Made by a program: the position numbers and the translations under genes. A DNA stretch of 64,000 nt from Protula sp. h YS-2021 (lineage: Eukaryota; Annelida; Polychaeta; Sabellida; Serpulidae), in the NCBI GenBank assembly GCA_949752745.1, contig OX457034.1, forward strand, positions 3,506,646 through 3,570,645, given 5' to 3'. Each line of letters begins with the position of its first letter. The stretch's first letter is position 1. This document shows, piece by piece, positions 21,273 through 32,689 of the stretch. Under the pieces are notes generated by a model. That model was not told the origin of the DNA. It worked only from the letters and a program-made list of their open reading frames with translations, and ran no database searches.

Positions 21273-23669
21273 TTAAAACTTATAGCGTTCTAGTCTCTAG
21301 CCGTTATGGCTGGCAAGATGAATGAGAGAGTGGTTTGGGTACAAATGTTTATTGCCTGACTGCTGAACACATTATGCATAAAACAAACATACTTTAAGAA
21401 ACTGTCCAAATATCCAAACCACGAAGTGTTACTTGTAGTAGTTAGGACAAGGCATTTTGAACGTTTGATCCCATGGTTTTTGCACAATCCAGGCGTAGAC
21501 TCAGAGGGACGTCAGTGTATCGCGTGCAGGACTCCGATGTCCAGTCTCCTTGGCTCTTAATCACTTGCGGTGGCAGCCCACAGGCAAGAGCAAAGGTAGC
21601 CCCGGCTCGTCGTAGGCTGAGTCATCTAGCCCAACAGCACGCAGTTTGCATTTCAGCATTGACGAGAACGCTGCGTGGGAGAGAGGGACGGTGGAGTCCG
21701 GGGTTCTGTAGGAGAAGAGCGCCGATTTACCATGTGCGGGCGAAAGGCGGAGGTGGTGTTTTAACGCTGCAGTGGGGCATACTGTAGACTGCTCTACCTC
21801 TGGGATTGGGATGACGAGGGCTCGTGAAAGTTGCGAAGTGTTTTGGTGCGTTTTACGTGAACTAGGGCGCCATCTGCACACAGCGTTACGTCATCACGGC
21901 AGAGGTCAGTTCTACAGTCGTGGCTAGTCTGGGTACGGGATAGCAGCGAGGACTTGCGCAGAAAGGTAAAGAAGCCCATGAGACAAGCAGCCCAGAAGCA
22001 GGCCTCTAATGGTTGCGAGAGGTCGAGAACTCCTCGGACGCGCTGCAAGATATCCAGCGAGAGCGGTAGTTTCTGTCGGGGTGGCGTACCTTTCTGCGTG
22101 TCGATTCCTTTCAATAGCGTCTTCACGAAGTGGTTATTCTCAATGGGGTTCTTATAACCCAGCTCCAAGTGGAGTAGGCGAACTGCAGCGAGATAGCATC
22201 TCACGGACTGGGGTTTCAGGGATCGGCTGAGAAAACACGCGTAACGGAGCACGGTCGTAGTTTCTGCGGGGGCTGGGCGCATCCTAAAGGCTTGGCAGAA
22301 GGCCAGGTAAGACTTCAGCTGAGCCGAGTACGTTTCACGAGTGCTTTCTGCTAGGGCTGCTCTGCGGAATTGGGCCACTTCTTTGTCCAAAATTTGTCTC
22401 CCGTACCACTCCTGGAACAAACGACGCATAGCAATTGGTGACATGTGGTGCCGGAGGTCAGCGAGCGGGACGTGGCCGAATGCATACGTGGCATGCGGAA
22501 GGCTGGATAGTCGCGAAATGGCATCCGGGAGCTTATTAAGTTTCGTGTTTACGTAGGCGGCACATATTTTAATGTCAAACTTAACGCATAATATTAGTAT
22601 TTCGCATAAAACATCGGACGCAAAAGTGTTTCTAATTCTTCCTCGGTTAAGGGCATATAGGGTTGCTTTATTATCCGAATATAGTTGGACCGTCCTAGAA
22701 GCGCAGAACGGTGCCCAGCGGCGCAGCGCCAGAAGAACAGCAGTTAGTTCTTTCGTATTTATGTCGCAATCATTGATGGCGGGCATATCCGTGGCGAAGT
22801 TGCAATAGAGCCAGTCTATGCCTCTATTGTGGCAAACGACCGCTGCGCCTGCAGCAGTCGTGCTTGCGTCTGTGGCAATGTGAAAGGCGCGATCGGGCAC
22901 ATCCGTTTGGGAGGAAAAGCGGGATGTACCGTTGAATGAGGCGCAAAGCACATTAAGCAGTAGTAAGTCTCGGCGAGTGTCCGTAGTGATACGGGTGCTG
23001 TGGTTAGGGCGACATAGTGACGTCATAAGCACGATTAGACGACGCATGGCCGGACGTATGACACTGACAACACGTCCGACCCAGTTCAGTTTCCCCAGCA
23101 GGCTCTGGAGGTCGCGTTTTGAGAGCCGTCTGTTGTTGGGACTTGCGTAGTGGGAGAGAAGGGTTTGGACTTCGCACAGCTTATCCGTGGGAATTGACAG
23201 CGTGCAGTCGGTGGAGTCGATAGTCACTCCCAGAAACGTTAGTCTGCGCGTAGGGGAGATGCATTTCTCCCAGTTGATTGCGAAACCAAGCGACCGGAGG
23301 AGCCGTATCAAGCATTGCATTGCCTTGAGCGTATCGTCAAATGTTTCAGCGGTAATAAAAAAGTCATCGAGGTAGCAAATTATTGCTTTTATACCTTGTT
23401 TTTTTAAGCATGCGGCAGACACTCTGTGTAATACGATGGAAAATACCAACGCTTAATGAAGCCCCGAAGGGCAAGCGGGTATCTACAAGGTATGTGTGAT
23501 GTTTATCACCCTTAAATTTCCACTTTAAGCCCGTTAGACGTTGGGACGCTTCGCTGAGCGGGACCTGCCGATAAGCTGATTTAAGGTCCACTTTTGCCAT
23601 AAACGAGTTTTTACCGACCACATCGGCAGCGATGTCCACGGATGTAAAAACATGTTTGTCGGGGGTCTC
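21273..23669 (-). mobile_element. Ngaro-like copy 3a, truncated
   Basis: Contains B1 (21273-21408), a broken recombinase and RT-RNase H up to about 23669, where the sequence flips to a plus-strand recombinase fragment. Gag and leader are absent. It shares the A repeat of copy 2. Confidence 0.85.
21442..23669 (-). pseudogene. RT-RNase H and recombinase remnant, fused frame (Ngaro copy 3a)
   Basis: A 2-bp deletion near 22400 removes the frame offset between RT and recombinase, so an uninterrupted 551-codon frame (21794-23449) runs from the RT palm through RNase H into the recombinase. It is nonetheless dead. A 16-bp deletion near 21619, between short direct repeats, removes the HSLRR motif. 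A 1-bp deletion near 21829 shifts frame. An extra T near 23401 (plus strand) splits the RT, and the RT N-terminus is lost at 23669. Confidence 0.85.
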
Positions 23670-24644
23670 TCCCACGCAGCGTTCTCGTCAATGCTGAAAT
23701 GCAAACTGCGTGCTGTTGGGCTAGATGACTCAGCCTACAGCGGCCATAGCCTACGACGAGCCGGGGCTACCTTTGCTCTTGCCTGTGGGCTGCCACCGCA
23801 AGTGATTAAGAGCCAAGGAGACTGGACATCGGAGTCCTACACGCGATACGCTGACGTCCCTCTGAGTCTACGCCTGGATTGCGCAAAAACCATGGGATCA
23901 AACGTTCAAAACGCCTTGTCCTAACTACTATAAGTAACACTTCGTAGTTTTGGTATTTGGACAGTTTCTTAAAGTATGTTTGTTTTATGCATAATGTGTT
24001 CAGCAGTCAGGCAATAAACATTTGTACCCAAACCACTCTCATTCGTCTTGCCAGCCATAACGGCTAGAGACTAGAACGCTATAAGTTTTAATTAAAAATA
24101 AAGTGTTATTTGATTTTAAAACTCTGGTGATGCGCTGCCCCTTTTCCCCTTAATCCCCCACGCTACTCGACTTGACAGCGACGGAGCGTGCCAGACGGAG
24201 ATGTAGACAGAGCGTCTCGGGTTACAGCGTGCCGTCATGCAAGGCGGGAGCGAAGCACACACTCAGTAACTCGGGGGCGGAGCTCGCCCCAGAGTACCTT
24301 CTGTCATGCCTGTGTTCTATTGGCCGTTGAGTCGTGCAGGGATTAAGTCGGACGGTACATAACAAGGCTCTTCCAAGCTTCCCCTCACAAATGCAAAGCA
24401 AGCACTGGTCAAGCAAGCGCTTCCAGAGACCCACCTCCATCCCCCTTCCCCTTCCCTGTTTAATTGTTTACAAGTACAGTTTTATGTTGAATATGTTAGT
24501 ATGGTTAGTGGACAGTTTCTTAAAGTATGTTTGTTTTATGCATAATGTGTTCAGCAGTCAGGCAATAAACATTTGTACCCAAACCACTCTCTCATTCGTC
24601 TTGCCAGCCATAACGGCTAGAGACTAGAACGCTATAAGTTTTAA
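23670..24644 (+). mobile_element. Ngaro-like fragment 3b (recombinase C-terminus, B1-A2-B2), inverted
   Basis: Plus-strand remnant: recombinase C-terminal 84 codons to the stop at 23924 (with HSLRR and SYTRYADVP), B1 23958-24091, A2 24092-24429, B2 24509-24644. It joins copy 3a tail-inverted at 23669/23670. B2 ends in gttttaa and continues into PLE sequence. Confidence 0.85.
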
Positions 24645-25028
24645 TCATCACATTTCTTCTATGTTCAACGAAGATAACGAAGTCTCCAGTCATTTTATAA
24701 GTAATCATCACAGCGTTGACGATATGTCTGTTTGTGCCGTTGCTTTTTGCAATGACACTTCAAAACGAAAATTTCTCTAAAATTGTGCATTATTCTATCT
24801 TATGAATTTCTTTAAGTCGAATTTTCTCATTATTCTATGTTTTTTTATATGATTTCAACTTTGTTTGCAATTATATTATCATTTTGTGTAAAAATTGGAT
24901 TCATGTGTATTTACACATAAAATTTTTCACAATTGTGTGTAGTATGTGATGTAACCATAGCAACGTCACAATTTTGTGAAATATGTACCTGAAGAAGACT
25001 GTATCAGTCGAAAATTCGTAAAATATTA
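24645..25028 (+). mobile_element. Penelope-like element 3' end, with a short inverted piece
   Basis: 24645-24666 (starting tcatcacatttc) reads as PLE in minus orientation and continues the PLE that ends at 9871 on the far side of the Ngaro cluster. From 24667 the PLE reads in plus orientation through the last codons and 3' UTR to 25028, where Ngaro copy 4 begins. The last PLE bases resume at 31991. Confidence 0.75.
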
Positions 25029-25534
25029 ATTAAAAAATAAAGTGTTATTTGATTTTAAAACTCTGGTGATGCGCTGCCCCTTTTCCCCCTTAATCCCCCA
25101 CGCTACTCGACTTGACAGCGACGGGGCGTGCCAGACGGAGATGTAGACAGAGCGTCTCGGGTTACAGCGTGCCGTCATGCAAGAAGAGCGTAAGGTAAAG
25201 GGAATTAAATGTATATATAAAAAAAACAATAAATAAAAGTGTGATATATGCGACATTGTGTGTAAACTTGAAGCTCTTAATTGCAATTTGTGGATATCAA
25301 TTGTTAAGCCTAACAAGCGTCACCCGAACAGCTGACAAGCTTGGACTCTGAATTGCAATTAGTGCAAGGGATTGTTAGGATTTGGGGCATCAATATGCGT
25401 GAGTACTCTAATTGCAATTAAGATCTTGCCTGAGCAGTGCCGTCCGAATAGGGCATTAATTGCAATTACGGCCAAGCAGTGAGCCCCCTATAACTGTATA
25501 AAAAAAAAGAGTGAGAGAGCAAGGAAACAAAAAA

Positions 25535-26542
25535 ATGAATAAGGATAAAGTCGACAGTGCCATTAAAGAATTGAAAGAATGGGCTGCGTCGAGAAACCTT
25601 CTCGAATCCACTGTCGACGCTCTCCTGAGCGAGGAATTCTTTTCCATCGACAGTGTACTGCACATTGACAAGGTCGTCATTGAGGCGCTAAAACTCTCGC
25701 TCGGCCAAGAGAGAATGCTGCTAGCGGCCGTCGCAGACCTTAAGGACGCAAAGTCCGACAGTGCGAGTTCCCGCACCGGTCCCACATCGGACATCATTGA
25801 GAAATTTCCGGCCGACAGACCCCGGCTACGCAGCGACGCGGCACCAGCTACCCTGAATGACCTTCCACGCCCTAACACAGAGACGATGACAGCCATGCTG
25901 GACTCCCTCGTGGACAAGCCGCAGACCCCGGACGACGACCCATGGCAGACCGGGAGAACCCCAGGTAACACGCGACCATTATTTGTCCAAGATTTCTGTG
26001 GATCCTTCCTGGGGAGTCAGGACACACAGACAGTGTTATCGTCGAACGGTGATGCGAAAGTGATCGTGACGAGCGCGGCGAAACGCGTGAGGCCCGAGGA
26101 CACCACGTGGCAGCAGTGGGTGAAAGGCCACGCCCGCATCTTTAGCGCCCTAAAGCGCTCAGGACAGTTGGAGACGGAAGACGAGCGTGATCGCTACAAT
26201 CTCTACGGCATAAAGTTTGGAGATATGTGCGAGTATTACCCGCTAGCCAACTGTATGAGGTATGATTTCGAATACCGGCAACGGGTGGCGTCGGGGCAAA
26301 TCCGTTGGGGAGACGACGATACGTATCTCCTAGGCATATGTTGCTTCTCGTCTCGCGCCCAATCAACATCCACCCGGAAGCAGCACGCTAGACCCAGGGT
26401 GGAAGCTCCAAGGGCCCCGAACGGCACGGAAATTTGTCGCAACTTTAATTCGCGCCGGGGTTGCAGTCTACTAAACTGCCGATTCATGCATGCCTGCCTG
26501 AAATGTTTCCAGAACCACCCCGAGATTGCTCACAGAGACTAG
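25535..26542 (+). CDS. Gag-like protein (Ngaro copy 4, first block)
   Basis: 335 residues from ATG 25535, nearly identical to the second block at 27805. It has the same C-terminal CCCH finger and ends in UAG GGG with RT continuing in frame. Confidence 0.83.
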   Translation: MNKDKVDSAIKELKEWAASRNLLESTVDALLSEEFFSIDSVLHIDKVVIEALKLSLGQERMLLAAVADLKDAKSDSASSRTGPTSDIIEKFPADRPRLRSDAAPATLNDLPRPNTETMTAMLDSLVDKPQTPDDDPWQTGRTPGNTRPLFVQDFCGSFLGSQDTQTVLSSNGDAKVIVTSAAKRVRPEDTTWQQWVKGHARIFSALKRSGQLETEDERDRYNLYGIKFGDMCEYYPLANCMRYDFEYRQRVASGQIRWGDDDTYLLGICCFSSRAQSTSTRKQHARPRVEAPRAPNGTEICRNFNSRRGCSLLNCRFMHACLKCFQNHPEIAHRD

Positions 26543-27366
26543 GGGCACGCCGTCTCTAGCCCACTGTCTGACCGGCTCGACGAATGGGAACGACAACTTG
26601 AAACGGATAAGGACAAGGTATTTATTCTCAACGGATTACGTAATGGGTTCGATATCGTTAACGTTCGCACGGAAAATATTCAGTGTGCCGGAGCCCCCTA
26701 CAGCCGCGTCGCTGAGCGACAATATCGTGATGAGGTAGAGAGCGAAATAAAGAAGGAAATTGCCCTGGGTCGCTATAAAGTAGTGGTAGAAAAACCGGTC
26801 ATTGTCTCCCCGCTCTCCGCCATACCCAAAGAAAACGGTGAAATCAGGCTAATTCACGATTGCTCGCAACCAGAAGGCCTTTCTGTCAACTCCCACGCCA
26901 CCACCGACAAACATGTTTTTACATCCGTGGACATCGCTGCCGATATGGTCAGTAAAAACTCGTTTATGGCAAAAGTGGACCTTAAATCAGCTTATCGGCA
27001 GGTCCCGCTCAGCGAAGCGTCCCAACGTCTAACGAGCTTAAAGTGGAAATTTAAGGGTGATAAACATCACACATACCTTGTAGATACCCGCTTGCCCTTC
27101 GGGGCTTCATTAAGCGTTGGTATTTTCCATCGTATTACACAGAGTGTCTGCCGCATGCTTAAAAAAACAAGGTATAAAGCAATAATTTGCTACCTCGATG
27201 ACTTTTTTATTACCGCTGAAACATTTGACGATACGCTCAAGGCAATGCAATGCTTGATACGGCTCCTCCGGTCGCTTGGTTTCGCAATCAACTGGGAGAA
27301 ATGCATCTCCCCTACGCGCAGACTAACGTTTCTGGGAGTGACTATCGACTCCACCGACTGCACGCA
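26543..27366 (+). pseudogene. RT fragment (Ngaro copy 4, first block)
   Basis: Runs in frame from the gag UAG through KVDLKSAYR, LPFGAS and YLDDFF to about 27366, then breaks into leader sequence of the second block. A run of seven A near 27162 and a compensating loss of one A change LKKQGIK to LKKTRYK locally. No RNase H. Confidence 0.85.
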
Positions 27367-27804
27367 AATATAATAATAATAAAGAAAATCAGAAAAGGAT
27401 ACAAAGGATAATTACATTTGGTTAAAGTAGCTTTCAGGATAACGATTGATACAGGGCGTAAGGTAAAGGGAATAAAATGTATATATAAAAAAAAAACAAT
27501 AAATAAAAGTGTGATATATGCGACATTGTGTATAAACTTGAAGCTCTTAATTGCAATTTGTGGATATCAATTGTTAAGCCTAACAAGCGTCACCCGAACA
27601 GCTGACAAGCTTGGACTCTGAATTGCAATTAGTGCAAGGGATTGTTAGGATTTGGGGCATCAATATGCGTGAGTACTCTAATTGCAATTAAGATCTTGCC
27701 TGAGCAGTGCCGTCTGAATAGGGCATTAATTGCAATTACGGCCAAGCAGTGAGCCCCCTATAACTGTATAAAAAAAAAGAGTGAGAGAGCAAGGAAACAA
27801 AAAA

Positions 27805-28812
27805 ATGAATAAGGATAAAGTCGACAGTGCCATTAAAGAATTGAAAGAATGGGCTGCGTCGAGAAACCTTCTCGAATCCACTGTCGACGCTCTGCTGAGC
27901 GAGGAATTCTTTTCCATCGACAGTGTACTGCACATTGACAAGGTCGTCATTGAGGCGCTAAAACTCTCGCTCGGCCAAGAGAGAATGCTGCTAGCGGCCG
28001 TCGCAGACCTTAAGGACGCAAAGTCCGACAGTGCGAGTTCCCGCACCGGTCCCACATCGGACATCATTGAGAAATTTCCGGCCGACAGACCCCGGCTACG
28101 CAGCGACGCGGCACCAGCTACCCTGAATGACCTTCCACGCCCTAACACAGAGACGATGACAGCCATGCTGGACTCCCTCGTGGACAAGCCGCAGACCCCG
28201 GACGACGACCCATGGCAGACCGGGAGAACCCCAGGTAACACGCGACCATTATTTGTCCAAGATTTCTGTGGATCCTTCCTGGGGAGTCAGGGCACACAGA
28301 CAGTGTTATCGTCGAACGGTGATGCGAAAGTGATCGTGACGAGCGCGGCGAAACGCGTGAGGCCTGAGGACACCACGTGGCAGCAGTGGGTGAAAGGCCA
28401 CGCCCGCATCTTTAGCGCCCTAAAGCGCTCAGGACAGTTGGAGACGGAAGACGAGCGTGATCGCTACAATCTCTACGGCATAAAGTTTGGAGATATGTGC
28501 GAGTATTACCCGCTAGCCAACTGTATGAGGTATGATTTCGAATACCGGCAACGGGTGGCGTCGGGGCAAATCCGTTGGGGAGACGACGATACGTATCTCC
28601 TAGGCATATGTTGCTTCTCGTCTCGCGCCCAATCAACATCCACCCGGAAGCAGCACGCTAGACCCAGGGTGGAAGCTCCAAGGGCCCCGAACGGCACGGA
28701 AATTTGTCGCAACTTTAATTCGCGCCGGGGTTGCAGTCTACTAAACTGCCGATTCATGCATGCCTGCCTGAAATGTTTCCAGAACCACCCCGAGATTGCT
28801 CACAGAGACTAG
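27805..28812 (+). CDS. Gag-like protein (Ngaro copy 4, second block)
   Basis: 335 residues from ATG 27805, differing from the first block at very few positions (for example GSQGTQ versus GSQDTQ). Its leader (27367-27804) carries AATTGCAATT palindromes. It ends at UAG GGG. Confidence 0.85.
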   Translation: MNKDKVDSAIKELKEWAASRNLLESTVDALLSEEFFSIDSVLHIDKVVIEALKLSLGQERMLLAAVADLKDAKSDSASSRTGPTSDIIEKFPADRPRLRSDAAPATLNDLPRPNTETMTAMLDSLVDKPQTPDDDPWQTGRTPGNTRPLFVQDFCGSFLGSQGTQTVLSSNGDAKVIVTSAAKRVRPEDTTWQQWVKGHARIFSALKRSGQLETEDERDRYNLYGIKFGDMCEYYPLANCMRYDFEYRQRVASGQIRWGDDDTYLLGICCFSSRAQSTSTRKQHARPRVEAPRAPNGTEICRNFNSRRGCSLLNCRFMHACLKCFQNHPEIAHRD

Positions 28813-30345
28813 GGGCACGCCGTCTCTAGCCCACTGTCTGACCGGCTCGACGAATGGGAACGACAACTTGAAACGGATAAGGACAAGGTATTTATTCTCA
28901 ACGGATTACGTAATGGGTTCGATATCGTTAACGTTCGCACGGAAAATATTCAGTGTGCCGAAGCCCCCAACAGCCGCGTCGCTGAGCGACAATATCGTGA
29001 TGAGGTAGAGAGCGAAATAAAGAAGGAAATTGCCCTGGGTCGCTATAAAGTAGTGGTAGAAAAACCGGTCATTGTCTCCCCGCTCTCCGCCATACCCAAA
29101 GAAAACGGTGAAATCAGGCTAATTCACGATTGCTCGCAACCAGAAGGCCTTTCTGTCAACTCCCACGCCACCCCCGACAAACATGTTTTTACATCCGTGG
29201 ACATCGCTGCCGATATGGTCGGTAAAAACTCGTTTATGGCAAAAGTGGACCTTAAATCAGCTTATCGGCAGGTCCCGCTCAGCGAAGCGTCCCAACGTCT
29301 AACGGGCTTAAAGTGGAAATTTAAGGGTGATAAACATCACACATACCTTGTAGATACCCGCTTGCCCTTCGGGGCTTCATTAAGCGTTGGTATTTTCCAT
29401 CGTATTACACAGAGTGTCTGCCGCATGCTTAAAAAACAAGGTATAAAAGCAATAATTTGCTACCTCGATGACTTTTTTATTACCGCTGAAACATTTGACG
29501 ATACGCTCAAGGCAATGCAATGCTTGATACGGCTCCTCCGGTCGCTTGGTTTCGCAATCAACTGGGAGAAATGCATCTCCCCTACGCGCAGACTAACGTT
29601 TCTGGGTGTGACTATCGACTCCACCGACTGCACGCTGTCAATTCCCACGGATAAGCTATGCGAAGTCCAAACCCTTCTCTCCCACTACGCAAGTCCCGAC
29701 AACAGACGGCTCTCAAAACGCGACCTCCAGAGCCTGCTGGGGAAACTGAACTGGGTCGGTCGTGTTGTCAGTGTCATACGTCCGGCCATGCGTCGTCTTA
29801 TCGTGCTTATGACGTCACTACGTCGCGCTAACCACCGCATCCGTATCACTACGGACACTCGCCGAGACTTACTACTAGTCTGGCTCTATTGCAACTTCGC
29901 CACGGATATGCCCGCCATCAATGATTGCGACATAAATACGAAAGAACTAGCTGCTGTTCTTTTGGCGCTGCGCCGCTGGGCACCGTTCTGCGCTTCTAAG
30001 ACGGTCCAACTATATTCGGATAATAAAGCAACCCTATATGCCCTTAACCGAGGAAGAATTAGAAACACTATTGCGTCTGATGTTTTATGCGAAATACTAA
30101 TATTATGCGTTAAGTTTGACATTAAAATATGTGCCGCCTACGTAAACACGAAACTTAATAAGCTCCCGGATGCCATTTCGCGACTATCCAGCCTTTCGCA
30201 TGCCAAGTATGCATTCGGCCACGTCCCGCTCGCTGACCTCCGGCACCACATGTCACCAATTGCTATGCGTCGTTTGTTCCAGGAGTGGTACGGGAGACAC
30301 AAATTTTGGACAACGAAGTGGCCCAATTCCGCCGAGCAGCCCTAG
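28813..30345 (+). pseudogene. RT-RNase H with in-frame RNase H deletion (Ngaro copy 4)
   Basis: RT motifs including YLDDFF are intact. About 47 codons are missing after RRDLLL near 29877, joining directly to WLYCNFATD. This removes IATDAS, the first RNase H catalytic Asp, while the reading frame stays open to the stop at 30345. The RNase H should be inactive. Confidence 0.85.
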
Positions 30346-31271
30346 CAGAAAGCACTCGTGAAACGTACTCGGCTCAGCTGAAGTCTTACCTGGCCTTCTG
30401 CCAAGCCTTTAGGATGCGCCCAGTCCCCGCAGAAACTACGACCGTGCTCCGTTACGCGTGTTTTCTCAGCCGATCCCTGAAACCCCAGTCCGTGAGATGC
30501 TATCTCGCTGCAGTTCGCCTACTCCACTTGGAGCTGGGTCACACGAACCCCATTGAGAATAACCACTTCGTGAAGACGCTTTTGAAAGGAATCGACACGC
30601 AGAAAGGTACGCCACCCCGACAGAAACTACCGCTCTCGCTGGATATCTTGCAGCGCGTCCGAGGAGTTCTCGACCTCTCGCAACCATTAGAGGCCTGCTT
30701 CTGGGCTGCTTGTCTCATGGGCTTCTTTACCTTTCTGCGCAAGTCCTCGCTGCTATCCCGTACCCAGACTAGCCACGACTGTAGAACTGACCTCTGCCGT
30801 GATGACGTAACGCTGTGTGCAGATGGCGCCCTAGTTCACGTAAAACGCACCAAAACACTTCGCAACTTTTCACGAGCCCTCGTCATCCCAATCCCAGAGG
30901 TAGAGCAGTCTACAGTATGCCCCACTGCAGCGTTAAAACACCACCTCCGCCTTTCGCCCGCACATGGTAAATCGGCGCTCTTCTCCTACAGAACCTCGGA
31001 CTCCACCGTCCCTCTCTCCCACGCAGCGTTCTCGTCAATGCTGAAATGCAAACTGCGTGCTGTTGGGCTAGATGACTCAGCCTACAGCGGCCATAGCCTA
31101 CGACGAGCCGGGGCTACCTTTGCTCTTGCCTGTGGGCTGCCACCGCAAGTGATTAAGAGCCAAGGAGACTGGACATCGGAGTCCTACACGCGATACACTG
31201 ACGTCCCTCTGAGTCTACGCCTGGATTGTGCAAAAACCATGGGATCAAACGTTCAAAACGCCTTGTCCTAA
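30285..31271 (+). CDS. Tyrosine recombinase (Ngaro copy 4)
   Basis: 328 codons with all active-site elements seen in copy 1 (FLRKSS, HSLRR, QGDW, SYTRYTDVP). It opens at GTG inside the RT 3' end, in the -1 frame, overlapping by 61 bp. This copy could supply recombinase even though its RNase H is damaged. Confidence 0.87.
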   Translation: MVRETQILDNEVAQFRRAALAESTRETYSAQLKSYLAFCQAFRMRPVPAETTTVLRYACFLSRSLKPQSVRCYLAAVRLLHLELGHTNPIENNHFVKTLLKGIDTQKGTPPRQKLPLSLDILQRVRGVLDLSQPLEACFWAACLMGFFTFLRKSSLLSRTQTSHDCRTDLCRDDVTLCADGALVHVKRTKTLRNFSRALVIPIPEVEQSTVCPTAALKHHLRLSPAHGKSALFSYRTSDSTVPLSHAAFSSMLKCKLRAVGLDDSAYSGHSLRRAGATFALACGLPPQVIKSQGDWTSESYTRYTDVPLSLRLDCAKTMGSNVQNALS

Positions 31272-31304
31272 CTACTACAAGTAACACTTCGTGGTTTGGG
31301 TATT

Positions 31305-31990
31305 TGGACAGTTTCTTAAAGTATGTTTGTTTTATGCATAATGTGTTCAGCAGTCAGGCAATAAACATTTGTACCCAAACCACTCTCATTCGTCTTGCCA
31401 GCCATAACGGCTAGAGACTAGAACGCTATAAGTTTTAATTAAAAATAAAGTGTTATTTGATTTTAAAACTCTGGTGATGCGCTGCCCCTTTTCCCCCTTA
31501 ATCCCCCACGCTACTCGACTTGACAGCGACGGAGCGTGCCAGACGGAGATGTAGACAGAGCGTCTCGGGTTACAGCGTGCCGTCATGCAAGGCGGGAGCG
31601 AAGCACACACTCAGTAACTCGGGGGCGGAGCTCGCCCCAGAGTACCTTCTGTCATGCCTGTGTTCTATTGGCCGTTGAGTCGTGCAGGGATTAAGTCGGA
31701 CGGTACATAACAAGGCGCTTCCAAGCTTCCCCTCACAAATGCAAAGCAAGCACTGGTCAAGCAAGCGCTTCCAGAGACCCACCTCCATCCCCCTTCCCCT
31801 TTCCTGTTTAATTTTACAAGTACAGTTTTATGTTGAATATGTTAGTATGGTTAGTGGACAGTTTCTTAAAGTATGTTTGTTTTATGCATAATGTGTTCAG
31901 CAGTCAGGCAATAAACATTTGTACCCAAACCACTCTCTCATTCGTCTTGCCAGCCATAACGGCTAGAGACTAGAACGCTATAAGTTTTAA
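31305..31990 (+). repeat. B1-A2-B2 terminal complex, Ngaro copy 4
   Basis: B1 31305-31438, A2 31439-31777, B2 31855-31990, same arrangement as the other copies. The linker between A2 and B2 is slightly shortened (ttaattttacaag). Confidence 0.85.
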
Positions 31991-32026
31991 AACATAACAC
32001 TTAAAATGACTTTTTATTTCATACAA
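31991..32026 (+). mobile_element. Penelope-like element terminal 3' end
   Basis: Starts aacataacacttaaaatgac and continues to ttcataca, the terminal bases of the PLE interrupted at 25028 by Ngaro copy 4. Confidence 0.7.
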
Positions 32027-32689
32027 GATTTCTCCATGTTGACTTTGTTTCTGTTGTTTATTCTGACATGTCGGTTTCTTCCTGTAATAAAATGTCTTTT
32101 AAAATATATGCTGCCTCTTCTATCATATTCTTTCTTTGTTTACTTTGAAACCACTCACATAAGATTATATTTGCTAGTAAGAAAAACATTGTTATGTCTT
32201 TGAGAAACAACTCGTTATGTTGTTACAAAGATGTTAAAAGGTTGTTCTCTTACCTGGGGGGGGGGGGGGGGGGGGGTCGGTACATAGTATGTCCTAGGGG
32301 AGGGGAGGTCCTCACTTTTTACCATAGGGTCTGTCCCGGCTGCCGCCTGGGGGGGGGGGGGGAGGTCATCACTTTGCCACCATGGTTACGCCGCTTATGA
32401 CGCCATTATTACGTCACTTCCTGGCGCAGAACCGGCGTTTTCCTACTACTGACCGCATTTATTCCTCACAGGTTCCACCTCTGGGGAATAAATAAAAAAT
32501 CATGGAGCAGCACAGCTAATGAATTCGAATTCTCGAAATGTACATCACCATAATGCACTACTCCTTAAGTAGGATTATGAAGATGTGGTTCTGCTTAATT
32601 CGTATTTTAGAGAAACGCATCTCCCTTATTCAAATTCCAGTTTCCGTTTTTTTTTCCTTGAAGGTTTGTTTTGTCCACTCATGTGACTG
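32027..32689. other. Intergenic, no gene seen; two long G runs
   Basis: A/T-rich sequence with G homopolymers at about 32257-32276 and 32350-32361. Short open frames here have no recognisable motifs. Confidence 0.5.

Larger units (their letters stand above)
25029..31990 (+). mobile_element. Ngaro-like retrotransposon copy 4 with internal 2.27-kb duplication
   Basis: The element starts with a shortened A1 (25029-25184, internal deletion into the leader) and ends with B1-A2-B2. The leader-gag-RT(N-terminal) block occurs twice with an offset of exactly 2270 bp (gag ATGs at 25535 and 27805). It inserted into the plus-strand PLE: PLE sequence ends at gtaaaatatt on the left and resumes as aacataacac on the right, with no target duplication beyond a few A/T bases. 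Confidence 0.85.
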
